Shown here piece by piece: positions 1-6,379 of a stretch of 6,379 nucleotides of DNA. The stretch is from contig JAHFTI010000256.1 of assembly GCA_023265535.1 (NCBI GenBank), positions 1 through 6,379 of the forward strand, given 5' to 3'. A program made the position numbers and the translations under genes. The stretch is from Opitutaceae bacterium (GTDB lineage: Bacteria > Verrucomicrobiota > Verrucomicrobiia > Opitutales > Opitutaceae). Position 1 is the stretch's first letter; each line of letters opens with the position of its first letter. Under the pieces are notes generated by a model, which did no database searches, was not told the DNA's origin, and saw only the letters and a list, made by a program, of their open reading frames with translations.

Positions 1-774
1 TAGAATGGTGATGAAGGGGATGCGGTGGGCTCCCGAGACGTAGCCGATGAGGGCGAGGCAGATGAGGGAGATGCCCGTGACCATCACCAAGGTGGAGAAG
101 TAGGCGATGACCTGCACGAGCAGCAGGCTGACGACGATGATGCGCGCCCCGACCTGGAGACGCCCGCGGCCCCAATCGCGCATGCACACGAAGGTGCAGA
201 TCATTCCAAGGCCGGAGAACATGGCGCGGAGCACGCTGTTGATCTCGCCAGGGATGAGGGTGGTGAGCGTGCTGGCGACGGCATACGCGCTCACCAGGGT
301 GAGCCCGGCCAGAAGCCAGGGGCGCGAGCCGTCGTCGATGACCTCGCGTTCATAGAAGTCCCCCTGTCCCCTTTCCACGCGCACGAGCCTGTGCGCGATG
401 ATCATGACGGACTGGAAGAGCAGGACTGCGACCGCCCCGCGCGTGATGGTGTCGATGCTGTACCGGTTCAGGTCCTGATGGCCATTGAGCAGGGGGAGCG
501 CGTAGGTGTTAAGCGTGGTGAGGGTCAGGATTGCAAAGATGGGGATCTGGGCCTGGCGGGTGCGGGTCCAAGTGAGCGCGGGCAGCAGCGAGAGTGCGAA
601 CATCAGCAGGCCGAGCAGCAGGTGCAGGGGATCGCGCACCTGGGCGAAGACGGCGTAGTAGGCCAGGCCTGCGATGAGCACGGCCACCCCGCCCCGAAAG
701 AGGTTGTTGGGGCCTGCGAGCGGTGCGCCGAAGGGGGCCTGGGCCTCGCGGCTGTCTGTGGCGTGATCGTTCAT
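1..774 (-). CDS. Multi-pass membrane protein, N-terminal part; candidate O-antigen/repeat-unit polymerase (Wzy-like)
   Basis: The minus strand is open from an ATG at 774 to the window edge, giving 258 codons with no stop; the C-terminus lies outside. After a hydrophilic start of about 25 residues come hydrophobic stretches near residues 28-46, 50-68, 78-96, 110-127, 152-175, 180-198 and 208-247 (long enough for two helices), with another beginning near 252. A charged loop at about 128-150 (RLVRVERGQG, FYEREVIDDG) separates the halves. This is an integral inner-membrane protein. Many helices and a place at the end of a glycosyltransferase series fit a Wzy-type polymerase, which joins repeat units in the periplasm, or an O-antigen ligase-type protein; a flippase is less likely but not excluded. 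The ATG overlaps the TGA of the upstream gene as ATGA (774-771), and I see no clear Shine-Dalgarno, so translation is probably coupled. That it is a membrane protein is secure; the polymerase role is inference from topology and context. Confidence 0.8.
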   Translation of the reverse strand, partial: MNDHATDSREAQAPFGAPLAGPNNLFRGGVAVLIAGLAYYAVFAQVRDPLHLLLGLLMFALSLLPALTWTRTRQAQIPIFAILTLTTLNTYALPLLNGHQDLNRYSIDTITRGAVAVLLFQSVMIIAHRLVRVERGQGDFYEREVIDDGSRPWLLAGLTLVSAYAVASTLTTLIPGEINSVLRAMFSGLGMICTFVCMRDWGRGRLQVGARIIVVSLLLVQVIAYFSTLVMVTGISLICLALIGYVSGAHRIPFITIL

Positions 775-2093
775 GCTTGGCTTGTTGGTGCCGGGTCCCG
801 CCAGGATTTCAAGACCCCGGAAAGGAACGCGCATTGGCGCCGGACCAGGCTGCGGGCGAGGAATTCCTCGCGGAAGAGCTCGTTGTCCCTCAAGGCCAGG
901 TTTTCCACGGGCAGGCCCGCTGCGGCGTCGGCGAGGGCGGCGCAGATGAGCGGGGCCGCGGAGCCTGGGGCGGAGGCGGGGTCGACTGCGATGAAACGTG
1001 AGCAGCGGAGGCGGGCGAGCAGGGCCGCCAGGACGCCGTGCGGCGGGGCCAGCGCCAGGATGGGACGGCCGGAGAGGATGTAGGGATAGAGCTTGGACGG
1101 CGAGTAGGCCGGGTCGGTGGAGCCCGGCAGGAGGAGCAGGTCGGCATCCCGCTGGTGCGCGAGGCATTCGAGGTGGCCCACCCGGTGAGGAGTCTCAAGG
1201 ACCAGGTCGCCCAGGCCCTTGGCGGCTGCGAGGGGCAGCACAGAGGGGTGTCCCTCGCCTGCCGCGACATAGCTTGTGCCGATGAAGTGGACGCGGAGGC
1301 GCTCGGCCGCGGCGGGATCGCGGCTGCGGAGGAGCGCGAGGCCTGAGAGGAACTCGGGCAGGAGGCGGTTGAGGCAGGGGCCGGAGGCGCCGGTGTAAAC
1401 GATTGAGACGGTGGAGGGGCGGGGGCCGGCGGTGGGGGGCGGGGCCGCCGCCAGGTCGGCCTCGCTGGCGCCGAAGCCGAGCACGGCGCCCGGGATGACC
1501 GCGAACCAGCGGTGGCGCGCCCGGAGCTGTTGTAGGTAAATTTCGGATACGGAAATCATGCCGGCGAGGCGCCGGAAGCTCCAGCCCTCGAGCAGGCGCG
1601 CGCTGAGGCGGGCGAAGCGGTATTTCCAGCCGCCGGGCGGGCGCGGGGCGCCGGGCAGCTCATAGGCGTCGGTGACCCAGGGGTCGTGCAGGTCCACGAC
1701 ACAGGGCACGCCCGTGAGCGCGGTCCAGAGGCGCGCCAGGGGGAAGAGGGCGAACTGGGTGGTGGAGAAGAGGACGAGGTCGGGCGTCTCGCGGCGCAGC
1801 AGGGCGAGGCCCCGGAGGCCGACGTGCAGGAAGGAGCGCAGGCCGAGGTTGCCCACGCCGAGGAGGCGGCACAGGCGCAGGGGAAGGGCGCCCGTTTGGA
1901 TGACGCGGAGGCCGGGGGGGACCGTGGCGACGAGTTCCTCCTCGCGTGGGGCGCTCTGGCAGGCGGGGTCGACGCAGAGCACGAGGGGCTCCCAGCCGTT
2001 TTCGGCGTAGTAGGGAAGGCTCATCCTGACACGCTGCATGTCGGCCGCGTTCATCGGGGGGAAGGAGGGGCTTATGATGAGCAGCTTCTTCAC
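771..2093 (-). CDS. GT4-like (GT-B fold) glycosyltransferase
   Basis: A 440-residue protein with the two-domain plan of GT-B retaining glycosyltransferases, which move a sugar from a nucleotide donor to a growing glycan in the cytoplasm. The N-terminus (KKLLIISPSFPP) is the first beta strand and loop of the acceptor domain, followed by 'RVRMSLPYYAENGWEP' (21-36). The signature DLHDPW is at 134-139. The C-terminal donor domain begins near 228 (VSIVYTG), with HFIGTS at 269-274 and PSKLYPYILSGRPIL at 332-346, where K334 is the expected phosphate-contacting lysine. The glutamate usual four residues before the glycine in KLFEYLASG-type motifs is replaced by P337. There is no signal peptide or membrane helix. 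It starts with GTG at 2093, whose GTGA overlaps the preceding stop; no Shine-Dalgarno is visible, and the N-terminal homology leaves no room for a later start. Donor and acceptor cannot be predicted. Confidence 0.9.
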   Translation of the reverse strand: MKKLLIISPSFPPMNAADMQRVRMSLPYYAENGWEPLVLCVDPACQSAPREEELVATVPPGLRVIQTGALPLRLCRLLGVGNLGLRSFLHVGLRGLALLRRETPDLVLFSTTQFALFPLARLWTALTGVPCVVDLHDPWVTDAYELPGAPRPPGGWKYRFARLSARLLEGWSFRRLAGMISVSEIYLQQLRARHRWFAVIPGAVLGFGASEADLAAAPPPTAGPRPSTVSIVYTGASGPCLNRLLPEFLSGLALLRSRDPAAAERLRVHFIGTSYVAAGEGHPSVLPLAAAKGLGDLVLETPHRVGHLECLAHQRDADLLLLPGSTDPAYSPSKLYPYILSGRPILALAPPHGVLAALLARLRCSRFIAVDPASAPGSAAPLICAALADAAAGLPVENLALRDNELFREEFLARSLVRRQCAFLSGVLKSWRDPAPTSQA

Positions 2094-3055
2094 GAACGGG
2101 GGGAGCGGGATTTTCGCTGGAGGAGGAACCGGAGGCGCAGGAAATTTTTCCAGCCGCAGAGGCGGGCCAGGAGCGTCGCACGGGGCCCGAACGCGGGCTT
2201 GAGGTCGGAGCCGCCCAGCAGGCGCACCCGTGCCTCGGCCAGCTTCATCAGGTCGGGAGGGAAGGGGTAGAAGTCGTGGATGAAGCGCTGGTAGAGGTCG
2301 GCCAGGGCGGCCTGGCTCCGCGGGGAGTTCTCGGCGGCGAGGAGCTGGTGGCCGATTAGCTCGACCGACAGGAACTGCGAGCGGCGCCCCGCCTCGTCGC
2401 GCCTCGCGCTCAGGCTGCCCGGAACACCGGAACGGTAATAGGAGAGGCCCTCGCCCGAGAAGCGGATGCCTGAGGAGGCGCGCACCACGCGTGCGAAGAA
2501 CTCGCCGTCGTCATTGAGGCTGAGCTGTTCGTTCCAGGGACCGCTGCGCTCGAGCAGTCCCCTGGGGCAGAGCCAGGCGGAGGGGTGCATCATGTGGCCT
2601 CCGTGTGCGCACAGGATGAGGAAATCGGCCGGTGTGAAATCGCGGTACACGGCGGTGTCCACGAAACGGGCCGAGGAGGGATCCTGCGTGAAACGGCCCC
2701 AGCGGCAGGAGGCGAGGCTGTCCGGTGGGCAGGAGGAGAGGAGCTCGAGTTGGGAGGAGATCTTGTCGGGGGAGATCAGGTCGTCGGCGTCGAGAAACTG
2801 GATGAAATCCCCGTGGCTTGCGCGCAAGCCCTCGTTGCGCGTGGCGGAGGCGTTGCGGTGTCGGGTCCGCAGGAGAACCAGGCCGCGCGGAATATAGGTT
2901 TCCGCGATGGCGACACTGCCGTCCGTGGAGGCGTCGTCGACGAGGATCACCTCCAGCGGCGCGGCCTTCTGCGCCAGCGCGCTTTCAAGTGTGGCGGCCA
3001 GCCAGGGGGCGGCGTTGTGGCAGGGGATGATGACCGAGACCAGCGGCGGCTTCAT
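2090..3055 (-). CDS. GT2 family glycosyltransferase (GT-A fold)
   Basis: A 321-residue inverting glycosyltransferase of family 2. The N-terminus PLVSVIIPCHNAAPWLAATL (residues 4-23) is the classical opening of this family. VDDAST at 39-44 supplies nucleotide-binding aspartates, and the metal-binding DXD is D89-A-D91 within FLDADD. W174-N-E, then NDDGEFF at 181-187, is the usual place of the catalytic base (D182 or D183). Residues from about 220 onward are helical and end in a basic tail (QRKSRSPRS). The length is usual for single-domain GT2 enzymes of surface-polysaccharide loci, and there is no membrane segment, so it should act at the cytoplasmic face of the membrane on a lipid-linked acceptor. 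The ATG at 3055 overlaps the previous TGA as ATGA; a weak purine run GGGGGA lies 7 bases upstream. Sugar specificity is not predictable from sequence. Confidence 0.95.
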   Translation of the reverse strand: MKPPLVSVIIPCHNAAPWLAATLESALAQKAAPLEVILVDDASTDGSVAIAETYIPRGLVLLRTRHRNASATRNEGLRASHGDFIQFLDADDLISPDKISSQLELLSSCPPDSLASCRWGRFTQDPSSARFVDTAVYRDFTPADFLILCAHGGHMMHPSAWLCPRGLLERSGPWNEQLSLNDDGEFFARVVRASSGIRFSGEGLSYYRSGVPGSLSARRDEAGRRSQFLSVELIGHQLLAAENSPRSQAALADLYQRFIHDFYPFPPDLMKLAEARVRLLGGSDLKPAFGPRATLLARLCGWKNFLRLRFLLQRKSRSPRS

Positions 3056-4098
3056 GTGGCTGTCCCCCGGGTGCCCAGACGCTGCAGGTAGAGGGCCTCG
3101 TAGGCCGCGATGATGCTACCGGCCGAGAAGCGGCGCTCCGCCTCCTCGCGGCAGCGGCGGCGGCTGAGGGAGGGAAGGGCCATGACGGCGGAGACCGCCT
3201 CGTGAAGGGTGGCGGCGAAGTAGCCCGTCTCGCCGTGCGTGATGATCTCCGGGGTGGCGCCGCGGTGCGTGGTGATGACCGGTGTGCCGGCGGCGAAGGC
3301 CTCGGCGAAGACAATGCCAAAGGGCTCGTCCCAGCGGATGGGCAGGAGCAGGGCTGCGGACTTGGCAAGCAGTGCGGACTTCGCCGCGTTGTCCACCGGG
3401 CCGGCATAGTCGATGCCGTCGCGCCCGAGGTGGGGTACGATCTCCCGTTCCCAGAAGGCGTGTTCCGGCCCGGAGTCGGCATGGTTGCCGGCGATGATCA
3501 GCCTGCGACCTGCAGCCCTGGCGATGGCGATGGCCAGGTCGGGGCCCTTGATACGCTCAACCCGGCTCAGGAAGAGGAGGGGGGCGTCGTGGGGCACCGT
3601 TTCCGTGAAGGTGAACTGGGAGGGTTCCACAAAGTTGTGGATCGGATCCCAACGTCCACCGCCCGGGCGCCCCTGGCTGCAGATGAATTCGCTGCACCCC
3701 GTGAAGGACAGGGAGGGCCCGCCCAGCCGCAGCCCCCAGCGCGCCTGCCGTGGGCCGGTGTGGCGCTGGTAGGACATGATCTTGGGGAGCGTGTGGAAAC
3801 GCAGGGGGGCGAGATAGGCGAGCCGCGAGAAGCTGTGGACGAGGCCGGGCGCAAAGTGGCGCACGGTTCGGCGCAGGGTCAGGGCGTTGCGCAGGGTGTC
3901 CCAGGCACGGCCTGAGGAGGCACCTGGCCAGGCGAAACACCTGGCTGCGGGGCATACCGAGCCGGGGTGCGCCAGCAGGCCCACCTCGTGTCCGCGCGCC
4001 GCCAAGCCACGGGCCAGGGCATCCACGATGCGTTCGATGCCGCCGTAGTGGAGCGGTGGGACGGGAATCTCCGGGTCAGCGGTGAGGAGGATGCGCAT
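3052..4098 (-). CDS. GT4 family glycosyltransferase (group 1, GT-B fold)
   Basis: A 348-residue retaining glycosyltransferase of family 4 with all family hallmarks. The N-terminus MRILLTADPEIPVPP leads into HYGGIERIVDALARGLAARG (17-36), where the G19-G20 loop faces the donor phosphates. The donor domain starts with LFLSRVERIKGPDLAI (175-190); R179 and K184 are the expected diphosphate-binding residues. IIAGN is at 201-205, and DEPFGIVFAEAFAAGTPVI (257-275) contains the E-x7-E pair E258 and E266. The C-terminal helix EAERRFSAGSIIAAYEALY is usual for the family. It is probably cytoplasmic and adds one sugar to the repeat unit. The start at 4098 lies 23 bases inside the preceding gene; the N-terminal homology begins at this methionine, so the overlap is probably real. 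No Shine-Dalgarno is evident. Among the three GT-B proteins here this is the only one with the complete E-x7-E motif. Confidence 0.95.
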   Translation of the reverse strand: MRILLTADPEIPVPPLHYGGIERIVDALARGLAARGHEVGLLAHPGSVCPAARCFAWPGASSGRAWDTLRNALTLRRTVRHFAPGLVHSFSRLAYLAPLRFHTLPKIMSYQRHTGPRQARWGLRLGGPSLSFTGCSEFICSQGRPGGGRWDPIHNFVEPSQFTFTETVPHDAPLLFLSRVERIKGPDLAIAIARAAGRRLIIAGNHADSGPEHAFWEREIVPHLGRDGIDYAGPVDNAAKSALLAKSAALLLPIRWDEPFGIVFAEAFAAGTPVITTHRGATPEIITHGETGYFAATLHEAVSAVMALPSLSRRRCREEAERRFSAGSIIAAYEALYLQRLGTRGTAT

Positions 4099-5308
4099 CT
4101 GGGGCGTTCAGTGTCTTGGCGATGTGCCGCAGGAAAAACTCAGCTTCGACATTCCAGTTGTAGCGGCTCTGTCCCAGACGCCAAGCCTCGGCCGCGGCCT
4201 CGGGGCTGTCGAGCTCGCGGATCGCTGCGGCAAGGGCGGCGGGATCCTCGAGGCGGGCGACCCTGACGGCGCCGTCGAGGGCGGGCGCGATGAGGCGGTG
4301 GGCGGGAGTGTCGCTCAGCAGGACGGGGAGGCCCCCGAGGAGATAGGTGAAGAGCTTGTTGGTCAGGCAGCGCGCCCTGTTGGGCGGCACCTGTGCCTCG
4401 GTCGAGAGGCCGACACGGTGCGGGGCCGAGAGCCTTGCCATCTCCGCCGCCTCTGCCGTATCCAGCCACTTGATACGACCGGCGAGGCCGAGGGACTTGG
4501 CGAGGGCGTTGAGGCTGTCGGGGTAACCCTGCACGGGAATGCCACGCAGGTGCAGGGTCCAGTCGGCGGGCAGCAGGGGCATCGCGCGCACGATGGCCTC
4601 GAGGCCGCGGTCGTTTCCGATGGATTGTGAAAACCAGTAGAGGGTGCGGCTGCGCTCCGAGTGTGGCACGGGGGCCGAAGGAGCCTCCTCCAGGGGGAAG
4701 ACGTTGAGCACCGTCAGCATCTCCGAGCGGCAGAGCGGTTCGTAGGCCTGGGCGATGAGGGGCGAAGCCGCCGTGAGGTGGCGGCAACGCGGGATCAGCC
4801 TGGCTTCGACAAGGCGTCGCAGGTCCGGTTCGCCCGGGCGCAGTTGAGACTGGAGTTGTTCCTCGCTGTGCCAATCCTCGGCATCGAAGCCCAGGAGTGC
4901 GCGGCCCCTTTGCGCCGCCTCCGCGGCGATGCAGAGGCCTGGCAGGCCGTGCGCCAGGTAGAGTCGCGCCGGTTTCTCCAGCGCGGTGCGCACGAAGAGG
5001 GCGTGTCTCGCCGACAGGGCGCGAGAGGCAAGCGGCTGGCTGTCCATGCCGCAGCGACACAGCAGGCGCCAGAATGAGCCAGTCAGGCGGCGTGTGAGGC
5101 GTGCCCCCGCAGTCCTGGACAGGGGGACACGAGTGCATTTCCAACGCGACTTTTCCAGTATTGCGGTGTCGAGCCGGCTGGCAGGGGCGAAATGGTCGGA
5201 GGCGACGACCCGCACGCGATAGCCCGCCGCACTGAGGCGGTCGGCCTCCTTCACCAGGCGCGGTGTGGTGGAAACATGACCGGTTGCGATGAGGCAGACG
5301 TCGAGCAT
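4076..5308 (-). CDS. GT4-like (GT-B fold) glycosyltransferase with NKLFTYLL signature
   Basis: A 410-residue protein read as a GT-B glycosyltransferase. The N-terminal domain begins MLDVCLIATGHVSTTPRLVK, a typical strand-loop-helix opening, followed by GYRVRVVAS at 29-37. AHGLPGLCIAAEAA (119-132) and FDAEDWHSEE (141-150) mark the acceptor domain; H120 and D145 are candidate active-site residues. The C-terminal donor domain begins near 222 (TLYWFSQSIGNDRGLEAIV, 222-240), with LHLRGIP at 252-258 and LTNKLFTYLLGGLPVLLSDT (315-334). K318 fits the phosphate-binding lysine, while T321 stands where many GT4 enzymes have glutamate. There is no signal peptide or membrane helix. The ATG at 5308 is 2 bases after the previous stop, with AGGG 7 bases upstream as a plausible ribosome binding site. 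The acceptor and donor sugars are unknown. The family call is good; membership of GT4 proper rather than a neighbouring GT-B family is less certain. Confidence 0.88.
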   Translation of the reverse strand: MLDVCLIATGHVSTTPRLVKEADRLSAAGYRVRVVASDHFAPASRLDTAILEKSRWKCTRVPLSRTAGARLTRRLTGSFWRLLCRCGMDSQPLASRALSARHALFVRTALEKPARLYLAHGLPGLCIAAEAAQRGRALLGFDAEDWHSEEQLQSQLRPGEPDLRRLVEARLIPRCRHLTAASPLIAQAYEPLCRSEMLTVLNVFPLEEAPSAPVPHSERSRTLYWFSQSIGNDRGLEAIVRAMPLLPADWTLHLRGIPVQGYPDSLNALAKSLGLAGRIKWLDTAEAAEMARLSAPHRVGLSTEAQVPPNRARCLTNKLFTYLLGGLPVLLSDTPAHRLIAPALDGAVRVARLEDPAALAAAIRELDSPEAAAEAWRLGQSRYNWNVEAEFFLRHIAKTLNAPDAHPPHR

Positions 5309-5310
5309 GG

Positions 5311-6306
5311 TCAGGCCCTGGCTCTCGGGGCTTGGGCTCCCATGCAGTCACGCCAGCAGGAACTGAAGTACCAGCGTTTTGAGAGGTCCACGTAATGGTG
5401 CATCGCCGCGGTGGGCGCGAGCGCCTCCTCACGAGTGGGGAAGGTGCGGTAGTCGGAGTCGGGAGCCTGCAGGACGGGGCGTCCTGCGACGAGCATGGCG
5501 GTGAGGGCCTGCTCGAGGTAGTAGTGGGTCGACTCCTCGCGGATCAGCGTGGTGGTCCAGTGCTCGAGGCGTTCCCAATCGATGTCCTCGCTGCGCAGGC
5601 CGCAGAGGCCCACGTTGACGCGCGCTCCCGGTTCATGGCCGCAGAGCCGGGCCATCAGGGGGCGTGTGTAGCCATAGCTTTCCATGCAGTCCGTGGCCAC
5701 CAGGGGGCGGTCAGGGGCGTCGCACCAGGCGACCAGAAGGCTCGGGGCGCGAAAGAAGAGCAGGTCCGAATCGAGCACCAGTTTCCAGCCCTGGGAGCCC
5801 AGGTGCACATCGAGTAGCTTTCGGATGTGCGGGTAGGCGCGCCAGCGCTCGCGCAGGGTGGGGAAGCGGGACTCGGGAAGCAACTGGTCCAGCCTGGCAC
5901 GCGCCTCGCCTCCGGTGACCAGCGTCAGGCTGGGAAAAAGGCGGCGCAGCTCGGCCACCTGGTGGGGCTGGAGGCTTCCGTCGTCATGGATGACCGGGGC
6001 GAGGGGCCGTCGTGAATGGAAGGAAAGGCTCTGGAGACAATAGGCGCTCTGGTACCAGAAGCGCGCGCCGGTGAGGAGGTGGGGGGACAGGGGGGCGGCG
6101 GCCTGATCGAAACACAGGGGTACGAGGGTGGAAACGGAACTTTCCATCGCCTTCATGCCCTGGCGCACCCGGTGTTGCACGAGCGGGCCTCCCTGTCGCA
6201 GCGACTCCCGCAGGGCTGAGACCGGGGCATGCCAGAAACGGTAGAGCAGGGGGCCCGGCCGCAGGTGATGCAGGATGCTGGGGGCGGTTGGGGCGGCGGG
6301 GGGCAT
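5311..6306 (-). CDS. Putative GT-A-fold glycosyltransferase with DSD motif, family unassigned
   Basis: A 331-residue protein from the ATG at 6306. WKLVLDSDLLFF (residues 174-185) has a D-S-D triad at 179-181 after a hydrophobic strand, the metal- and nucleotide-sugar-binding motif of GT-A glycosyltransferases such as GT8. Further family-like elements are VATDCMESYGYTRPL (203-217), VNVGLCGLRSEDIDW (230-244), THYYLEQALTAML (259-271) and MHHYVDLSKRWYF (302-314); the last histidines may complete a metal site as in GT8-type folds. I cannot name a family, so the transferase role is an inference from the motif and the neighbours. The frame is open to the window edge, with a TTG at 6348 as another start, but codons upstream of 6306 (ACA, AAG, AGG, TCA, CCA, CCT, CTT) are poor in G/C third positions compared with those after it, which favours 6306. 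It is the first gene of the series visible here and precedes a GT4-like gene by 2 bases. Confidence 0.75.
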   Translation of the reverse strand: MPPAAPTAPSILHHLRPGPLLYRFWHAPVSALRESLRQGGPLVQHRVRQGMKAMESSVSTLVPLCFDQAAAPLSPHLLTGARFWYQSAYCLQSLSFHSRRPLAPVIHDDGSLQPHQVAELRRLFPSLTLVTGGEARARLDQLLPESRFPTLRERWRAYPHIRKLLDVHLGSQGWKLVLDSDLLFFRAPSLLVAWCDAPDRPLVATDCMESYGYTRPLMARLCGHEPGARVNVGLCGLRSEDIDWERLEHWTTTLIREESTHYYLEQALTAMLVAGRPVLQAPDSDYRTFPTREEALAPTAAMHHYVDLSKRWYFSSCWRDCMGAQAPRARA

Positions 6307-6379
6307 GGGGCGTCCCCAGAGAAGTGACAGAGGCGGCGCAGGAGGCAAGACGGAGGGTGGTGCCGGTGACCTCTTTGTG
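6307..6379. other. Right-edge stretch without an assigned gene
   Basis: These 73 bases lie upstream of the first gene. They may be a leader, the end of an upstream gene, an N-terminal extension of the DSD-motif protein, or the start of a divergent plus-strand frame (GTG at 6324, reading VTEAAQEARRRVV). The window is too short to decide. I see no convincing -35/-10 promoter pair or terminator hairpin. Confidence 0.4.
6313..6317 (-). promoter_or_regulatory. Weak possible ribosome binding site for the DSD-motif gene
   Basis: On the minus strand GGGGA stands 6 bases before the ATG at 6306. It is only a partial match to the Shine-Dalgarno consensus but is at a normal distance, while the alternative TTG at 6348 has no purine-rich run before it. 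This supports the choice of 6306 modestly. Confidence 0.3.

Noticed and set aside
25..1083. Long plus-strand open frame of 352 codons
   Set aside because: It lies antisense to two minus-strand genes, is composed mainly of Asp, Glu, Gly, Ala, His and Arg with no motif, and is explained by G/C-rich third codon positions of the genes on the other strand.
1540..1556. A/T-richer imperfect inverted sequence (atttc ... gaaat) in the left GT4-like gene
   Set aside because: The arms are short and the sequence lies within the codons of a conserved-looking stretch (MISVSEIYLQQL), so the codons explain it; there is no promoter or operator context.
2140..2153. Short A/T run (ggaaatttttcc) that could look like a terminator or regulatory palindrome
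   Set aside because: It is inside the C-terminal codons of the GT2 gene (GWKNF), has no G/C-rich stem before the T run, and translation continues past it.
1686..2270. Plus-strand open frame of 194 codons antisense to the junction of two transferase genes
   Set aside because: It has low-complexity Glu/Gly/Ala/Arg composition, no recognisable domain, and overlaps two genes with strong family motifs.
3202..3915. Plus-strand open frame of 237 codons
   Set aside because: It is a shadow of the GT4 gene on the opposite strand, which carries clear catalytic motifs throughout; the plus-strand product has none.
4140..5432. Minus-strand open frame of 430 codons in another frame from the GT4-like gene
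   Set aside because: It is rich in Pro, Arg and Gly with no motif, whereas the overlapping frame at 4076-5308 has a complete glycosyltransferase plan and fits the operon spacing.

Overview
This window is a stretch of a polysaccharide (O-antigen, capsule or exopolysaccharide) biosynthesis operon from a very G+C-rich bacterium. Every gene I can support lies on the minus strand, so the operon reads from the right edge of the window to the left. Codon third positions are mostly G or C, which leaves long spurious frames open on the plus strand. The gene styles (two GT-B subfamilies carrying a 'PSKLYPYIL' and a 'TNKLFTYLL' signature, and an unusual DXD protein) remind me of Verrucomicrobiota of the Opitutales type. 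That is an impression from memory, not a demonstrated placement; another high-GC Gram-negative remains possible.

Layout in transcription order. At 6306-5311 is a putative GT-A-fold glycosyltransferase with a D-S-D motif, of no family I can name. At 5308-4076 is a GT4-like glycosyltransferase. At 4098-3052 is a classical GT4 glycosyltransferase with an intact E-x7-E motif. At 3055-2090 is a GT2 family glycosyltransferase. At 2093-771 is another GT4-like glycosyltransferase. At 774-1 is the N-terminal 258 residues of a multi-pass membrane protein, cut by the window edge, that could be the repeat-unit polymerase (Wzy) or a related O-antigen ligase-type protein. This last gene is easy to miss because it has no stop inside the window and lies opposite a long open plus-strand frame.

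The six genes leave essentially no intergenic space: junctions are a 2-base gap, a 23-base overlap, and three 4-base ATGA or GTGA overlaps. This indicates one transcript with translational coupling. The plain reading is that the five transferases add successive sugars to a lipid-linked oligosaccharide on the cytoplasmic face of the inner membrane, and the membrane protein then acts on the assembled unit. No initiating sugar-phosphate transferase, flippase, Wza/Wzc export protein or nucleotide-sugar synthesis gene is present here; they would have to lie outside the window.

I found no RNA gene, mobile element, CRISPR array, repeat family or terminator. I do not see a radically new system. The most interesting items are the unassigned DXD protein, the two GT4-like enzymes that lack the usual nucleotide-binding glutamate, and the truncated membrane protein at the left edge.
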